Source of the DNA: Paracyclopina nana | Taxonomy: Eukaryota > Arthropoda > Copepoda > Cyclopoida > Cyclopettidae | NCBI GenBank assembly: GCA_019096065.1 | Contig: JAGUCH010000007.1 | Span: 1,014,501-1,078,500 of the forward strand | Reading direction: 5' to 3' | DNA: 64,000 nucleotides | Made by a program: the position numbers and the translations under genes | Notes under the pieces: generated by a model | What the model saw: the letters and a program-made list of their open reading frames with translations, nothing else | Told to the model about the DNA's origin: nothing | Databases searched by the model: none | Shown here: one piece after another, positions 9,933 through 22,755 of the stretch | Numbering within the stretch: the stretch's first letter is position 1 | Layout of the letters: the number at the start of each line of letters is the position of its first letter

Positions 9933-12098
9933 ATGTCGAGCGTCAAAGTGTGCGTGAAGCATGGGCTGTCGGCCTCAACTCCGGCTCAGTTCATTCCTGG
10001 AGTGCCCAAAACTGATGCCAAAATTGACTTCATCATCCAGCATTGTCTGGAGGTGTGGAAGGACTTCAATGGCAAAGAAGATGACTTGCCAAGTGTTGTG
10101 CTTCGCTTCAACGAGTCCGATCAAGTCGTGAATGAAGACAACCAAAATGCCATTGTCGATGGGACAATCCTGGTGATGGACTACTCCACTCCAGCATTGG
10201 TGACCTTCATCCTTGAAAGCTTGGCCAATCATGAGCATTCCGGAGCGGATGTTCTTATCAAGAGACTCAAAGCGAATGACCCTGAATTTACGGATAAACT
10301 TGTCGCTGACAATGGTGTCAAAGTCGTTATTGATCGGGTTCTCTATGACTTGGCCACTCATGAAGAGTCCAAGATGATCAATGATCTTTTGGAAGCACTT
10401 TGCTTGTTGGCAAACAAGAGCAACTCGAAAGTCTTCGAAGCGCTTGAAGTGCACAGTGACAAACTTGTTGTGACTCTTGCCGAAGAGTTCAGCTTGAGCA
10501 ATCTGGATCACTCAAGGATCCTGCATGCTTCTCACTTCTTGACTTTTATCCAAAAGTCTATCAATTTGTATGCCAAAGTCACTGATGCCATCAGCATCGA
10601 AAGCCTTGTCTTGACCGTCTTGTCGAAGGAGCTTCCCGAACATGTCAAATTTGCAGTTCTTGCACTGCTCAATGAGCTGATCTTGAACAACACGGAGGAC
10701 CGGTACCAACTTGTGCAGATCCTGGAGAGGCATGATCTTGCTGCTCACCTTGGCAAGCAGTTCAAGCATGTGGAGAACAAGGTGTATCAGCGACAACTGT
10801 ATTTCGTCCAATGTTGGACTTTGCTTCGCTACCAAAAGTTGATGAACACTCTGGTGGATTCGCAAGATCAGCGAGCTGTGTCGATGATCAAGGAGTTGAG
10901 GAAAATAGCTCTGGAGCGGAATGACCAGCACATTCCATCCGGAATGATGGTGCAACGAGCAAGGTTTGCAGATGATTACAAGACGCTTGGTTTCGATTCG
11001 ACTGTGGATCCAACGCAGGACTTTCAGAAGCCTCCAGGATTGCTCGCTCTCCAACTCATGCATGAATTTGCCTCCAATAATGAGGACATGTTCAACAAGC
11101 TAGTCATGGAGAGCTCTTGTCTTGTGGATGACTGTCCATTTGCGAAGAGTTGCATTGGCCTCGTCAAGGTCCTGTGTGAAATTTTTCGCATTGACCAGGA
11201 TCCAATGCTTGATAAAGGGAGCATTTCTTATTGCCATTTCATACTAGTTGATGATCAAAGCTTTTTTGCCAAAGTCTTCTCGATTTGCATCCAGCATTTG
11301 TTCCGCACCTGGAGAGACATGCGAGCCAGCTCGAATGATTTCGACAAAGTCATGGAGGTCACCAAAGACCAGTTGATGGCAGCGATGAAAAAGGAGCCTC
11401 AGACCCTTGAAGCATTCAAAAACGCCTTGCCAAGCTATGCTGATTTGAGTGAGTCATGGCAGAATGCTAACAAGCGAAAAGGCGAAGAAGACTGCGAAGC
11501 CATCCAACGCCTCAAGGAAGTCTTGAAGCCTGACATCCTGGATCTAATCTTGGCCCAAAGACTGAACTACATTTGCGAAGGCACTCTCTTCACCAACCAA
11601 AGGAAAGGCCATTCCAAGATGATCTTTGTCAAGTTGAGTGCAAACAAGAAGACGCTTTGCTATGATGAGTGGACCGACAAGAGTCGAGTACCTGAAATCG
11701 AAGACCTTCGCAAGAAGATCCTGGTCAGCGACATCAAGGGCTTCTATTCTGGAGCAGAATGCTTGACCATCTCTGCATCTGTCTCTCAAAACAGCAAAGA
11801 TGCCAGAAGGCGGAATGATCACGACAAGTACTTGACGATTTTGTCTGCGAATGACCAGCTCGAACTCATTGTTCCGGATGACAAGGACAAGGCAAAAGAT
11901 GCATTTGATTACTGGTGTGATGCCATCAATGCTCTCATGGGTAGAGAGATGAAAAGCAAGAAGTTGTCAGATGACCTCGATTTGCTGCTTGGCCATGAAG
12001 TCCGCTTAAGATTGCTTGACATCGAAGATGTCAAGCTTCCGGATCTTCCTCCACCAATTCCTCCTTTGCCTCCATCATTTGACATTGAATCATGCTGA
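9933..12098 (+). CDS. Ced-12: ELMO/CED-12 engulfment and cell-motility protein
   Basis: Partner of DOCK180-type proteins in the bipartite guanine exchange factor that activates Rac during phagocytosis, cell migration and myoblast fusion. The 721-aa product matches the family length. It has an N-terminal Ras-binding and armadillo-like helical region (about 1-280). The ELMO domain (about 300-480) carries the hallmark YKTLGFDSTVDPTQDF. A PH domain follows (about 530-660), and the tail PDLPPPIPPLPP is the proline motif that binds the DOCK SH3 domain. The start is taken at 9933 (AAAATGTCG); the in-frame TTG at 9921 is less likely. The gene has no introns, but ASCC2 and NOC4L here are also intronless, so this alone does not show retroposition. 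Confidence 0.95.
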   Translation: MSSVKVCVKHGLSASTPAQFIPGVPKTDAKIDFIIQHCLEVWKDFNGKEDDLPSVVLRFNESDQVVNEDNQNAIVDGTILVMDYSTPALVTFILESLANHEHSGADVLIKRLKANDPEFTDKLVADNGVKVVIDRVLYDLATHEESKMINDLLEALCLLANKSNSKVFEALEVHSDKLVVTLAEEFSLSNLDHSRILHASHFLTFIQKSINLYAKVTDAISIESLVLTVLSKELPEHVKFAVLALLNELILNNTEDRYQLVQILERHDLAAHLGKQFKHVENKVYQRQLYFVQCWTLLRYQKLMNTLVDSQDQRAVSMIKELRKIALERNDQHIPSGMMVQRARFADDYKTLGFDSTVDPTQDFQKPPGLLALQLMHEFASNNEDMFNKLVMESSCLVDDCPFAKSCIGLVKVLCEIFRIDQDPMLDKGSISYCHFILVDDQSFFAKVFSICIQHLFRTWRDMRASSNDFDKVMEVTKDQLMAAMKKEPQTLEAFKNALPSYADLSESWQNANKRKGEEDCEAIQRLKEVLKPDILDLILAQRLNYICEGTLFTNQRKGHSKMIFVKLSANKKTLCYDEWTDKSRVPEIEDLRKKILVSDIKGFYSGAECLTISASVSQNSKDARRRNDHDKYLTILSANDQLELIVPDDKDKAKDAFDYWCDAINALMGREMKSKKLSDDLDLLLGHEVRLRLLDIEDVKLPDLPPPIPPLPPSFDIESC

Positions 12099-12643
12099 AA
12101 TGCATTTAACGCTCATGTGTGCATTGCCTTGGCAATATTATGCACAAATGTTATGCCAAAAAAGCATATGCAAGCCTTTCACTCATCATTTGTTTCACAT
12201 TTTTGGGCAAGAATTGGCTTTGTACGTCAACTATTAGCAATATAATTGCACTTTAATTGAACATGAACATTATGTCAAAATATTAACCATTAATTTATGA
12301 TAATATATTTGCCACTAAAATATCTATGCAATGCAATTTTTAAAAAAATTAAAAATTCCAATATATATCAATGCAATGCAATTTCAAAAAAAAAATTTAA
12401 ATTAAATGCAACATCATTTTCTCTTGTGCTAAAAAGCCAATTTAGGTAAGAAAATGCGAAAAAAAAGGAGTAGAGATAGGCTTGAAAATGCTTTTTGCAC
12501 AAAACATCCTGTATAAATATTGTTATTGAACTGATTATACAAAACATGCTTTAACACTTGGCTTTTCGATGTTTGTCATCAATACAGTTACATACCATAT
12601 TACTGTACATTCAGGTGAAAAGAAAAAGAGTAGTCAAGAAGTC
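12099..12643. other. Intergenic, nothing recognised
   Basis: AT-rich, with several short repeats of AATGCAATGCAATTT around 12325-12385. An in-frame extension of the next gene reaches 12569 but has no ATG. Confidence 0.5.
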
Positions 12644-12907
12644 ATGAAGCAGTTTGGCAGCATTGCCATAATTGTTGGCATTCTGCTGCTGATAAGTCTC
12701 ACCTTGGTCTCCTCCAGACCAATGTCAACATCTTCTTTGATATCATCATTGGCAAAGGCTTCTTCCTCATCCTTGTCAGTGGAAAAGAGATCTCTTTTTG
12801 GACTCAGTGCATTTGTGTTGTCATTTTTGAATGCCATCATGGCAATCAGCTTGAACACTTCCATCAACAGGCAAAATGCTGAATTTGGCAGTATTGTGGG
12901 TGGCTGA
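12644..12907 (+). CDS. Small secreted protein, unknown
   Basis: This 87-residue frame begins with a strong signal peptide (MKQFGSIAIIVGILLLISL, then TLVSS). A Ser-rich segment and a basic site VEKR follow, then a hydrophobic stretch LFGLSAFVLSFLNAIMAISL. The last part resembles FGFLSFAMAVVNGVINL in the gene that follows, so the two may be diverged neighbours of one secreted family. The stop at 12905-12907 is only 76 bp before the next ATG. No function can be assigned. Confidence 0.5.
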   Translation: MKQFGSIAIIVGILLLISLTLVSSRPMSTSSLISSLAKASSSSLSVEKRSLFGLSAFVLSFLNAIMAISLNTSINRQNAEFGSIVGG

Positions 12908-12983
12908 AATACACTTGCTTACATCTCCATGTATTTGTGTATTTATTTTTTTTTAAAAGTTGATTTTTAACTTTCAGTGAATC

Positions 12984-14802
12984 ATGGCTTTGGCTGGAGC
13001 TTTGCTCAGTGCCAATTTGACTTTGATGGACAATGCCAAAATGGGAGCTTGCCTTGACCAGTTAAGCTCAAATGAGTTTGACTACACTGAATGTATTTAC
13101 TTGCCTCACCACAGATTCAAGAGGGCCAACAGCAAAAAATCAAAGTAAGCCAAAAAAAATCTTAAGAGTCTTAAAAAAAATTGACACACTCAAAAAAAGC
13201 TCAAAAAATGGGAATTTTAATTTTAATGCTGCTATGCTAAATGTTGTATTTTTTTTAAAGGAAAAGTGAAATGCCAGTCGTTTTTCTGCCTGAATCCACT
13301 CCACAAGAATGCTCTGATTCCAAATCTACCATGTCAGCATTTGGATTTTTGAGCTTTGCCATGGCAGTTGTGAATGGAGTGATCAACTTGGCCAACAATG
13401 TCAACAACAATAACAAGTAAGTGAAGACTGATGCAAAAAAGAAGAGCCCAATGCACTTTTTCCTAAAATCCCATTTTAAAAATGCAAATAATTGACTTAA
13501 TATGCAAATTATTGATATTTTAGACAAATAATTGACTTTTTGCAAAAAAAAATAAACTTTAGGCAAATAATTGACTCTTTAAAGCAAAAAGTTACGTTAT
13601 GGGCAAATGATTTAGTGAAAAGCAGAAAATTGACATGCCTTACAAAAAAATTGACCTTTTTTACAAAAAAATAACTTTTTTACAAAAAATGGCATTACCT
13701 AGAAAAAATTGCTTTCATTCAAATTATTGACCTTTTTACGCTAATAATTATCTAATTAGATGAACTTTTGACTTTTTAGGCACACAATTAGCTTTTAATG
13801 CATAAATTGAAATTTTTAGCCAAAATTGACTTCTTATGCATAAATTGACTTTTTGGCATTGAATGACATTTCATATGCATAAATTGACTGTTTTGGCATA
13901 AATAGACTTTCTAGGCATATATTGACTTTTCATGGATAGACTGACTTTTTTGGCATAGACTGACTTTTTAGGCATAAATTGACCTTTTATAAATAAAGTG
14001 ACCTTTTATGCATTATAGACTCAAACATTAATTGACTTGACATAAAAAGTCAATTTATGACTTTTTGTGTTGAAAAGTGACTTTTATGCATAAATTCACT
14101 TTTAGTGTATTAATTGACTGCTTAAGCACATAATTGACTCTTATCCAAAAAATTGACTTGTTTTGTGTACATTAATACACATAGTATCATTAACTTGCTC
14201 TTAAACCATTATTGGGCACCCCAAAAACGCAATAAAAATGAAATACTTCTGGTGATTTCAGCAACAACAATAACAACAACAACAATAACAACAACAATGT
14301 GGGCAACATCAATGTGGCCAATGCTAACAACAATGCTAATAATGAAAACATGGCTACAGCTGGTAGAAGAAGGAATTTGGCACTAAGGCTGAAAAAGGTC
14401 AAAAATATCATTCAGGAGGAGCAAAATTCAGTTTTTGTGGGTTTCAAGCCCATCCAAGTGAAATATTTGGACAAAAGGAGTTTAGCCAATGACCTAATAA
14501 GTGAAGACGTCAGCTTGGTGACTTTGACTTATGTAGACATTTTCTTTGAACTTAGTCAAAGGAAACTAAGCAAAGTTTGCCAACTGAAGCTTCTGTGTTG
14601 TGCTGCCAAATTTTCTTCAACACTAGGAGCAGTCCCAATGAAAATGGCCTCAGCTTTGCTCCAAGGCCTCATTTTTGGCCTTGATTTGCCCTACAAAGAC
14701 TACACTGATGCCCACTTGAATGGATCTAAAAAGAGCTTTAAAACTAAGTGCTCAGAAATGTATTCCGGTTGTAATTTGCCCAAATACAGATCATGCGATT
14801 GA
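12984..14802 (+). CDS. Asn-repeat, cysteine-containing protein of arthropod secreted type
   Basis: Exons 12984-13144, 13261-13416 and 14262-14802 join in phase to give 285 aa. A basic KR site occurs near residue 50 (HHRFKRANSKKSK). A hydrophobic stretch (FGFLSFAMAVVNGVINLANNV) runs into a tract of about 18 asparagines coded by mixed AAC and AAT, then NVGNINVANANNNANNE and a basic GRRRN. The C-terminal 120 residues carry paired cysteines (LLCCAAKF, KCSEMYSGCNLP, RSCD). This hydrophobic, Asn-rich, GRRR layout recurs in uncharacterised secreted arthropod proteins. A splice acceptor (ACTTTCAG) lies six bases before the ATG. The Asn tract spans the exon 2/3 junction. The gene ends 11 bp from the convergent stop of RGP1. 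Confidence 0.7.
13560..14160. repeat. Degenerate intronic repeat, about 20-bp unit
   Basis: Intron 2 (13417-14261) of the Asn-repeat gene is filled with loose repeats of the type ATTGACTTTTTAGGCATAA. Unit length and sequence drift, so this is an old array. Confidence 0.75.
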
Positions 14803-14813
14803 ATACGCCATTA

Positions 14814-17800
14814 TTATTGCTTGTAGATGAATAGGGCAGTCTCCCATTTGGTGGACTTGACCTTCAATTTGCTTGGAGCCCTCCAAAATTCCTGGTTCAA
14901 GGCTTGGACCTTCATGGAGTTGGTGAGGACAAACTCAAATTTCAGTATCCAATTGTACGCAACTGTAAGCAGATAACACTACAAGTTGTAATAAAATACA
15001 AATACAAAAAATAATGCCAGCAGAATATTTAAAGTAGATACGTATCTATATGAGATTTCTGTGAGCAAACGCATCAAGTAAGAATCAGGCTATTTGTAAG
15101 CAAATACAGACTATTTGTAAGTAAATACAGACTATTTGTAAGCAAATACAGACTATTTGTAAGCAAATACAGACTATTTGTAAGCAAATACAGACTATTT
15201 GTAAGCAAATACAGACTATTTGTAAGCAAATACAGACTATTTGTAAGCAAATACAGACTATTTGTAAGCAAATAGATAATTTTTGTAAGGAAGAACAACC
15301 AATTTGTAAGCAAGTACAAACTACTTGCAAGCAAATACAGTCCATTTGTAAGAAAATACTGGTCATTTTTTAGCAAAAAAGAATTTGGCAAATTCAATTT
15401 TTTCGTAAATTACATATGCAATAATCTACTGTAATCAAATACTTTTTTCTCTCAAATACATTAGAAATTAAATATGCTTACAGAATGGAGTTGCAAAAGT
15501 AGGCGTGGCCTGGTGGGGCACTTCAATGTTGAAGGAGATGGCATCAGTGCCATAGCACACCTCTTGGGTGGTGGCTTGAGTGGTTCTTTCCTCTGGAATA
15601 CTCTTGGAATGGTGAGGGTAGGACTCCACTGCAACCAGAGACACAGAGAACTGGCAGCAAATCCTGGCGAATTGAGGGGTGTCCCGAAAGTCAATGAGGC
15701 CCACGATGACATTCCCTGGCTGCACATGTCTCCTTTGCAAATTCATCTTAGCAATTTCCCCATTGGCATCACTCATTCTTGCAAAGAAGGCTGTGGCAGA
15801 GGAAATTTGCCCTATTCCATTCACTCTTGGATGCTAGAAAAATTGCAACTTGATCGTAGACTTTTTAAGTTTTAAGTTTCCAACCAAGGTCCATATGCAT
15901 TCAAGGAAGCAGGAAATCTTAGCAAGCTCAGGGAAATTTTAGATTTAGGAGCAAGCAAAACAATTGGAGTAAGGGTTCTTATGCAAAGGGAGACCCAAGT
16001 TCTTACTAATTGAGCTATGAGTTTTAACCTTTGGGAACCTAAAATTGCTCTTTATGAATCTTGATAAGGATTGAGGATTCTTAAGTTTTTACTTTCAGTT
16101 CCTTAAGTTTCAACTAGCAAAGGGAAGTTCTTGCTTGGATAAAGTTAATATGTTAACCATCAGAACTCACTATGGTAGCCTAAAGTTCTCACTATGGTAA
16201 CCTGTAGTTCTCATTAAGGTAACTTTAGTTCTCACTATCGTAACATTTAGCTCTTACTAAGGTAATGTTTACTTCTCACTAAGGTAATGTTTACTTCTCA
16301 CTAAGGTATTCTTTAGTTATCACTTAGTTAACCTTTAGTTCTCACTAATGTAACATTTAGTCAGAACTAAGGTAACATTTAGTCAGAACTAAGGTAACCT
16401 TTAGTTCTCACTAAGGTAAACTATGGCTCTCACTAAAGTAACTTTTAGTTCTCACCAAGGTAGCATTAAGTTATCACTTAGGTAACGTTAAGTTCTCACT
16501 AAGGTAACCTAAATTTAGTTTAACAAAGGTAAACTTTTGTTCTCGCCAAGGTAACTTTTAGTTCTCACCAAGGTAGCATTAAGTTATAACTTAGGTAACC
16601 TTTAGTTCTCACTAAGGTAACCTAAATTTCTCACTATGGTAACCTGTAGTTCTCATAAAGGTAACATTTAGTTCTCCCTAAGGTAGCATTAAGTTATCAC
16701 TTAGGTAACCTTTAATTTTTGATATGGTAACCTTTAGGTCTCACTAATGTAAATCATTAGTTCTCACTGGAGTAATTGTCAGTTCTCATTAAGGTAGCTG
16801 TCAGTTCTCACTGTAAGGTTACTTCTCAATAAGGTATCAGTTATTTCTCACAAATGTAGCCATTAGTTCTCACTTTACTAACCTTAAGTTCTCACTTTAC
16901 TAACCTTAAGTTCTCACTTAACTAACATTTAGTACTCGCTAAGGTAACCTTTAGTTATCACTTTTATTTACTAACCTTTAGTTCTCACATAACAAAATTT
17001 TGGTTCAAACTTAACTAACCTTTTGTTCTCACTTAGGTAAGATAAGGTTTAAACTTTGGCAACCTAAGCTTTAATTTATTTGGGAGGCTTCCTTCTTTGA
17101 GGTTTAGCAGAGCTCAATCTGCCAAAAGAACTTTCCTAGAGGTTTTGGAACTCGCATATCAGAGAAAAGAAAGTGATAAATACCAGATGTCCAATTGTGT
17201 GCTCATTGGAAGCATTAGCTGGGCTCATGAATGGATTGGTTCTCCTCAGGACTTTGGAACTGTCAGAGTCTGCTATGTCATAAGTAGCTAAAAGAGAAGC
17301 AGGTGGATCCACTTGGATGCTAAACCAGAATCTCATCGGCTGCTCTTGGCTTTCCTTGATGACCAACTCCAGGCAAAGCTTGGTCTTGAAGCTGAGGAAT
17401 CTTCCAACAAAAGAGGGCAGCCAATCTTCAGGAAAGTTATCTTCCATGATAACAATTCCCTAGGCATAAAAATGATTAAACTTAAGAAACAGAAAGTTTA
17501 AATCACAACCTTGGACATAGGGATGAGCTCTTTGTCAGCAATTATCAGAGTTGGGTTGGTCATTCCACATAAGGTTTCATGACTTTTGGACTTTCTAGAG
17601 CCATGAGTTTTGGTCTTCAAAGCTCCAGGGAAGTCACCAGGTACCAATCCATTGGAAGAGGAGTGCCAATTGAAAAGTTGGCCACTCAAAGTCATAACAT
17701 GCTCAGACCTATTAATAATACATTTACCTTTTTACTTTTGGCTGATTAGCAGTGATCATTATCGACAATGCATTGGCCAAATACTTATGCACAAAAAAGC

Positions 17801-18063
17801 ATATTTAAGTATATTTCAAATGTTTTCATCTCATTTTTTGACCTAAAATGGCTTGATGGTACAGCAGCAGAAAATGCTGTTGCTCTTCAGAGCCTTTTTG
17901 ATTTGATTGACAATTCAACATGCTGGCAAAGTATCGACAATCCTCTGTTGATGAATACATCTTTAACTTACTTGTCATGGCTATGATTGAAGATTGTCAA
18001 TTGACATTTTAACTCTCCAGACACTTTGGCTTGCAGAATCCTAGCTTTGATATCCACCACCAT
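14814..18063 (-). CDS. RGP1: RGP1, partner of RIC1 in the Rab6 exchange factor
   Basis: Forms with RIC1 the Golgi-associated exchange factor for Rab6, acting in endosome-to-Golgi retrograde traffic. Five exons on the minus strand (18063-17972, 17708-17510, 17459-17184, 15833-15482, 14962-14814) join in phase to give 355 aa, against about 390 in human. The arrestin-like fold is recognised from ELKCQLTIFNHS near the N-terminus, WLPSFVGRFLSFKTKLCLEL in the middle, and CCQFSVSLVAVE with WILKFEFVLT near the C-terminus; these align in order with human RGP1. Exon 2 ends at a weak donor (GTTGTG). Introns 3 and 4 are enlarged by minisatellites. The 3' end faces the Asn-repeat gene and the 5' end faces SMIM14. 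Confidence 0.85.
15096..15350. repeat. Intronic minisatellite, 21-bp unit
   Basis: At least eight close copies of TTTGTAAGCAAATACAGACTA lie in RGP1 intron 4 (15481-14963). They are near perfect from 15110 to 15260 and degrade to the right. Confidence 0.9.
16140..17050. repeat. Intronic minisatellite, 22-bp unit
   Basis: About 40 diverged copies of TTAGTTCTCACTAAGGTAACCT fill RGP1 intron 3 (17183-15834). Copies vary in length between about 19 and 24 bp, which indicates an older array than the 15-bp array at 25.2 kb. Confidence 0.9.
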
Positions 18064-19624
<1,561 letters not shown>

Positions 19625-19742
19625 AATTGAACGGAAAAGACTCCGCTACATTCTGTGATCCAACGAAGATTTAAAGAAGAAAAAAGAGCATACTTTGTTA
19701 CTGTATTGTACACATCACCTTTACATCCACTTTGCAATTAGA

Positions 19743-19748
19743 AATAAA
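19743..19748 (+). terminator. Polyadenylation signal of SMIM14
   Basis: AATAAA 119 bp after the SMIM14 stop codon, in an A-rich stretch. Confidence 0.55.
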
Positions 19749-19776
19749 TAATAGTTTTGTATAAAACAGTTCCTTG

Positions 19777-22755
19777 TTAAAGTTCTTGATGAGATGGCTT
19801 GACGTAGCCAGGAAAAGCCCAGAATGAGGATGGAAATCCGGAAGAGTCTCGCTCCCTTTTCACAAATGCTGAAAATGAGGAAATGCAATTGCCTATGAAG
19901 TTGTTGGCTTGGCCCAAAATGGCCAAGTCCAAATGGGGATTGTCTTGAGCAAGTTTGACAGCTGTTACTCCAGACTTGCTGAATGCTTTGTTGAGCTTGT
20001 CCAACATGTGGTCATGGTCGGAGGCCACAAAGATTGACTTGGCTTGGACTTGACTGACCACTCTCCTCAGTTGTCGAAGGATGATTTCTTCACTGGGTTG
20101 GCAAAGTTCGGTGGAAGGCCTACCATGCTCATTCATGTAGCCCAAACATTGAGCAGCAGCAAACAGTGAAGGTGAAGTGTTGACATGTTCACAAGCTCGA
20201 GTCTGTAATTCAAAAGATCAAAACTATTTATACAGGCCACACTTAAAATGTCTTAAATGTCTTGAACTTAAGACATATTGAACCTAATATCTTTAAATGG
20301 ACTTGGACAGTTTGCTAATATGTGATCGATATTTGTGGATACATTGGATGGTACCTATTGTTTGGTATTAGGGCCTGTTCACCTGCTTATTATGACCGTT
20401 ATTATGGCAAAATGTTGGTGAGAAATACTGAGAAACTGAGAATTTTTATAATGGTGCAGGATGGCTTTTGGTACCAATAGACCGATTCCGAAGTCAAAAT
20501 CTGAAAAATGATTTTACAAATACCACATATTTGCAAATTTCATCATAATATCGCGCGTTATTTTGCTGATAATAATGCAGGTGAACAGGGCCTTAATTGA
20601 ATTTCAATTTGTAGATCCAAGGATCTTGATGCCTAAATACATCCTTTGTAGGTCCAAATTATAAATGCTTAAAGACTTTTCCTAACTCAAGTCCACTTAT
20701 AAATTAGATCCAATTCAGAATCAACCTATATTTTTACATTACAAGAATCTCAGCATGTAGGTCCTGATCATGCAGCTTATATATATCCTGCAGGTTCTGT
20801 AGGTCCGAATTGTAACTTATCAACACAGAAGTCCACTCTTGAAGTAGATCCAATCAGAATCAACCTACATATTTAAACTGCATGAATTTCAACATGCAGG
20901 TACAAGGACTGTCATGCTTAAAATCATCATGAGTTGGTCCAAATTCTAGTCGTGTAAACTCTTTTCAACACTCAAATCCATCCTTCAAGAAGATCCAATC
21001 AGAATCAACCTACAATTTCATAGTGCATGAATTTCAAAATGTAGGTCCAAGGATCATGATGATAAAATGATGAGTAGGTCCTTTTAACAAAACAAGTCCA
21101 CTATTCAAGTAGGTCCAATCAGAATCAACCTATAGCTTTATACTACTTGAATTTCAACATGTAGGTCCAAGGAATGTGATGCCTAAATGCTGAGTAGGTC
21201 TAAATTTTAGGTGTGTCAAGACTTTATAGACTTTTAAAGTGAGTTTTTTAGCACTCAAGTCCACTTTTTGAGTAGGTCCAAAAATCAGAATCTAGTCCAT
21301 TTTAGAAGTTGTAGGTGCAATTAAGAATTTACCCAGTCTACTCCATTCCTCAAGTGGATCCCCACAAATGGTCCTTTGGGCAGTTGTGTCTTGATGAAAT
21401 GAGCAGCGTGGTCAGAGATCCTGGAGGTCCATTTCAAGTACTTGTGGAGTCCTACATTCTCCTTTTGTACAGGGTATGGAGCTGGCGCTCCTGTGAAGGC
21501 CAACACTGGCCATTTGGAGGCTGGATATTTCTCAAGCCACTCTTGAGCCACATTGGTATGATGCACATCATAATGGAGTGGTCCATAAGTTGTTGATCCA
21601 ACAAAGTCCACCCTGAATGTGTCCCAAAAAGGACCAAAAGGGTTGCCAATTTTGGCATTGCATACCCCACCAACATTGAGTGTTTCAGACTCAAAATTGT
21701 GCCTTTTGGCATAGCAGAATGAGATCCTTTCATTTGGAGGCCACACGGTGGGAGCAAGGAGCTCAAAAAAGGCCTCCATGGTGATGACTTTTGCAAAGGC
21801 TTCAAGGGGTGACACTTGGAAATAAGTGTCAAAAGGCACTTGGACCGCCTTGCTAAGGCCTTTTCTGTATTCGACCCAAGGTGGGAGAATCAAGGTGCGG
21901 TTCAAGCCCTTGGCAAATCCAAAAGCACCTAAAAAATGGTCAGCTTGGTTGCCAAACCTTCCTGAAGAAACATAAAAAAATTTTTTAGGTATTTTAAATT
22001 CATTTCTCTCTTTTTTCAATAGTAGAACCGAAAAAATTCTTTCCAATTAGGAGGAAATTAGATATTTTATGGCCCTGGATTCAATTTTGGAGGACATAAA
22101 GTAATTTTATGCAATGTTATATGATTTCCTCATCATGTTATAATTGAGTTTACAGATCCAACTGAGCTCTTTAGTGTCATAGGTCTTTCTAAGCATTTTG
22201 GAGGATATTAAATACAGGAATCGATTAAGGGGGGGAAATAAAGTAACTTTATGCCCCTAATAGTCTATGAAACTAATTAAATTCCAAATAATTCAGAAAA
22301 AAGTTTTTAGAACTACCAAGATTCGAACCTCAAGCAGACAACTGAGCTATGTATAAATTATATACGCTATATCAGGACTATTTTACCATTCTTTATATAT
22401 GATGAAATTTAAAAAAAGTTAAGGCATAAGTGGGAAAAATGTACTTATACCGAGCTGGGGAACCTAAAATAGGGCTGTTCATTAGCTGAACTAGGACTTA
22501 AAAATAGAAAAACACTCGTAAACTTACATCCCTCGCAGGCTTGGGCTAATAAAGATTAGCTCGGGATTTTCCATTATGAAAACAAATCTCTGCTATTCAA
22601 CAACCCTGTTTTACATGCTCGCACTCGATATAAATAAATAAAATTTCCTTACCCATGCAAGGGCAGTACATTATGTACCCATTGGGATCTCCTTGAGCAT
22701 CGATCAATGCCAGCATTGACACAGACAAGGCAAGTGTTGTGAAAATGGCCGCCAT
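19777..22755 (-). CDS. POFUT1: GDP-fucose protein O-fucosyltransferase 1
   Basis: An ER enzyme that adds O-fucose to EGF repeats, including those of Notch. Exons 22755-22653, 21961-21333 and 20202-19777 join in phase to give about 385 aa, matching human (388). Residues 1-21 form a signal peptide, followed by GYIMYCPCMGRFGNQADHF, the family signature with the GDP-fucose-binding region. HLRNGVDW and QCLGYM follow, then ILGQANNFIGNCISSFSAFV with VKRERD. The C-terminus KPSHQEL fits an H-x-E-L ER-retention signal, where human has RDEF. Intron 1 (22652-21962) and intron 2 (21332-20203) are both large and filled with repeats, including a MITE. Confidence 0.95.
20371..20592. mobile_element. PIF/Harbinger-like MITE
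   Basis: A 222-bp element in POFUT1 intron 2. The left end GGGCCTGTTCACCTGC and the reverse complement of the right end GGCCCTGTTCACCTGC form terminal inverted repeats of at least 16 bp, with further pairing inside. TTA is duplicated on both sides (20368-20370 and 20593-20595). GGGCC-type ends with a TWA duplication are typical of PIF/Harbinger elements. No coding capacity. Confidence 0.85.
20600..21310. repeat. Intronic tandem repeat, roughly 120-bp unit
   Basis: POFUT1 intron 2 contains about six diverged copies of a unit built on AAGTAGGTCCAATCAGAATC, then AACCTA, then TGAATTTCAACATGTAGGTC and CAAGGA. The unit has internal sub-repeats of GTAGGTCCAA. Confidence 0.75.

Noticed and set aside
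9933-12098. ELMO gene as a retrocopy because it lacks introns
   Set aside because: ASCC2 and NOC4L in the same window are also intronless and intact, no poly-A tail or target duplication is seen, and all domains are conserved. Intron loss in this lineage is enough.
17847-17972. Extra RGP1 exon between exons 1 and 2
   Set aside because: No acceptor gives an open frame in phase there, while exon 1 joins directly to 17708 in phase and in alignment with the family.
22300-22360. tRNA gene in POFUT1 intron 1
   Set aside because: On the minus strand, boxes like TAGCTCAGTTGTCTG and GGTTCGAATC occur, but the space between them is far too short for an anticodon arm and no acceptor stem pairs. At most a decayed SINE head.
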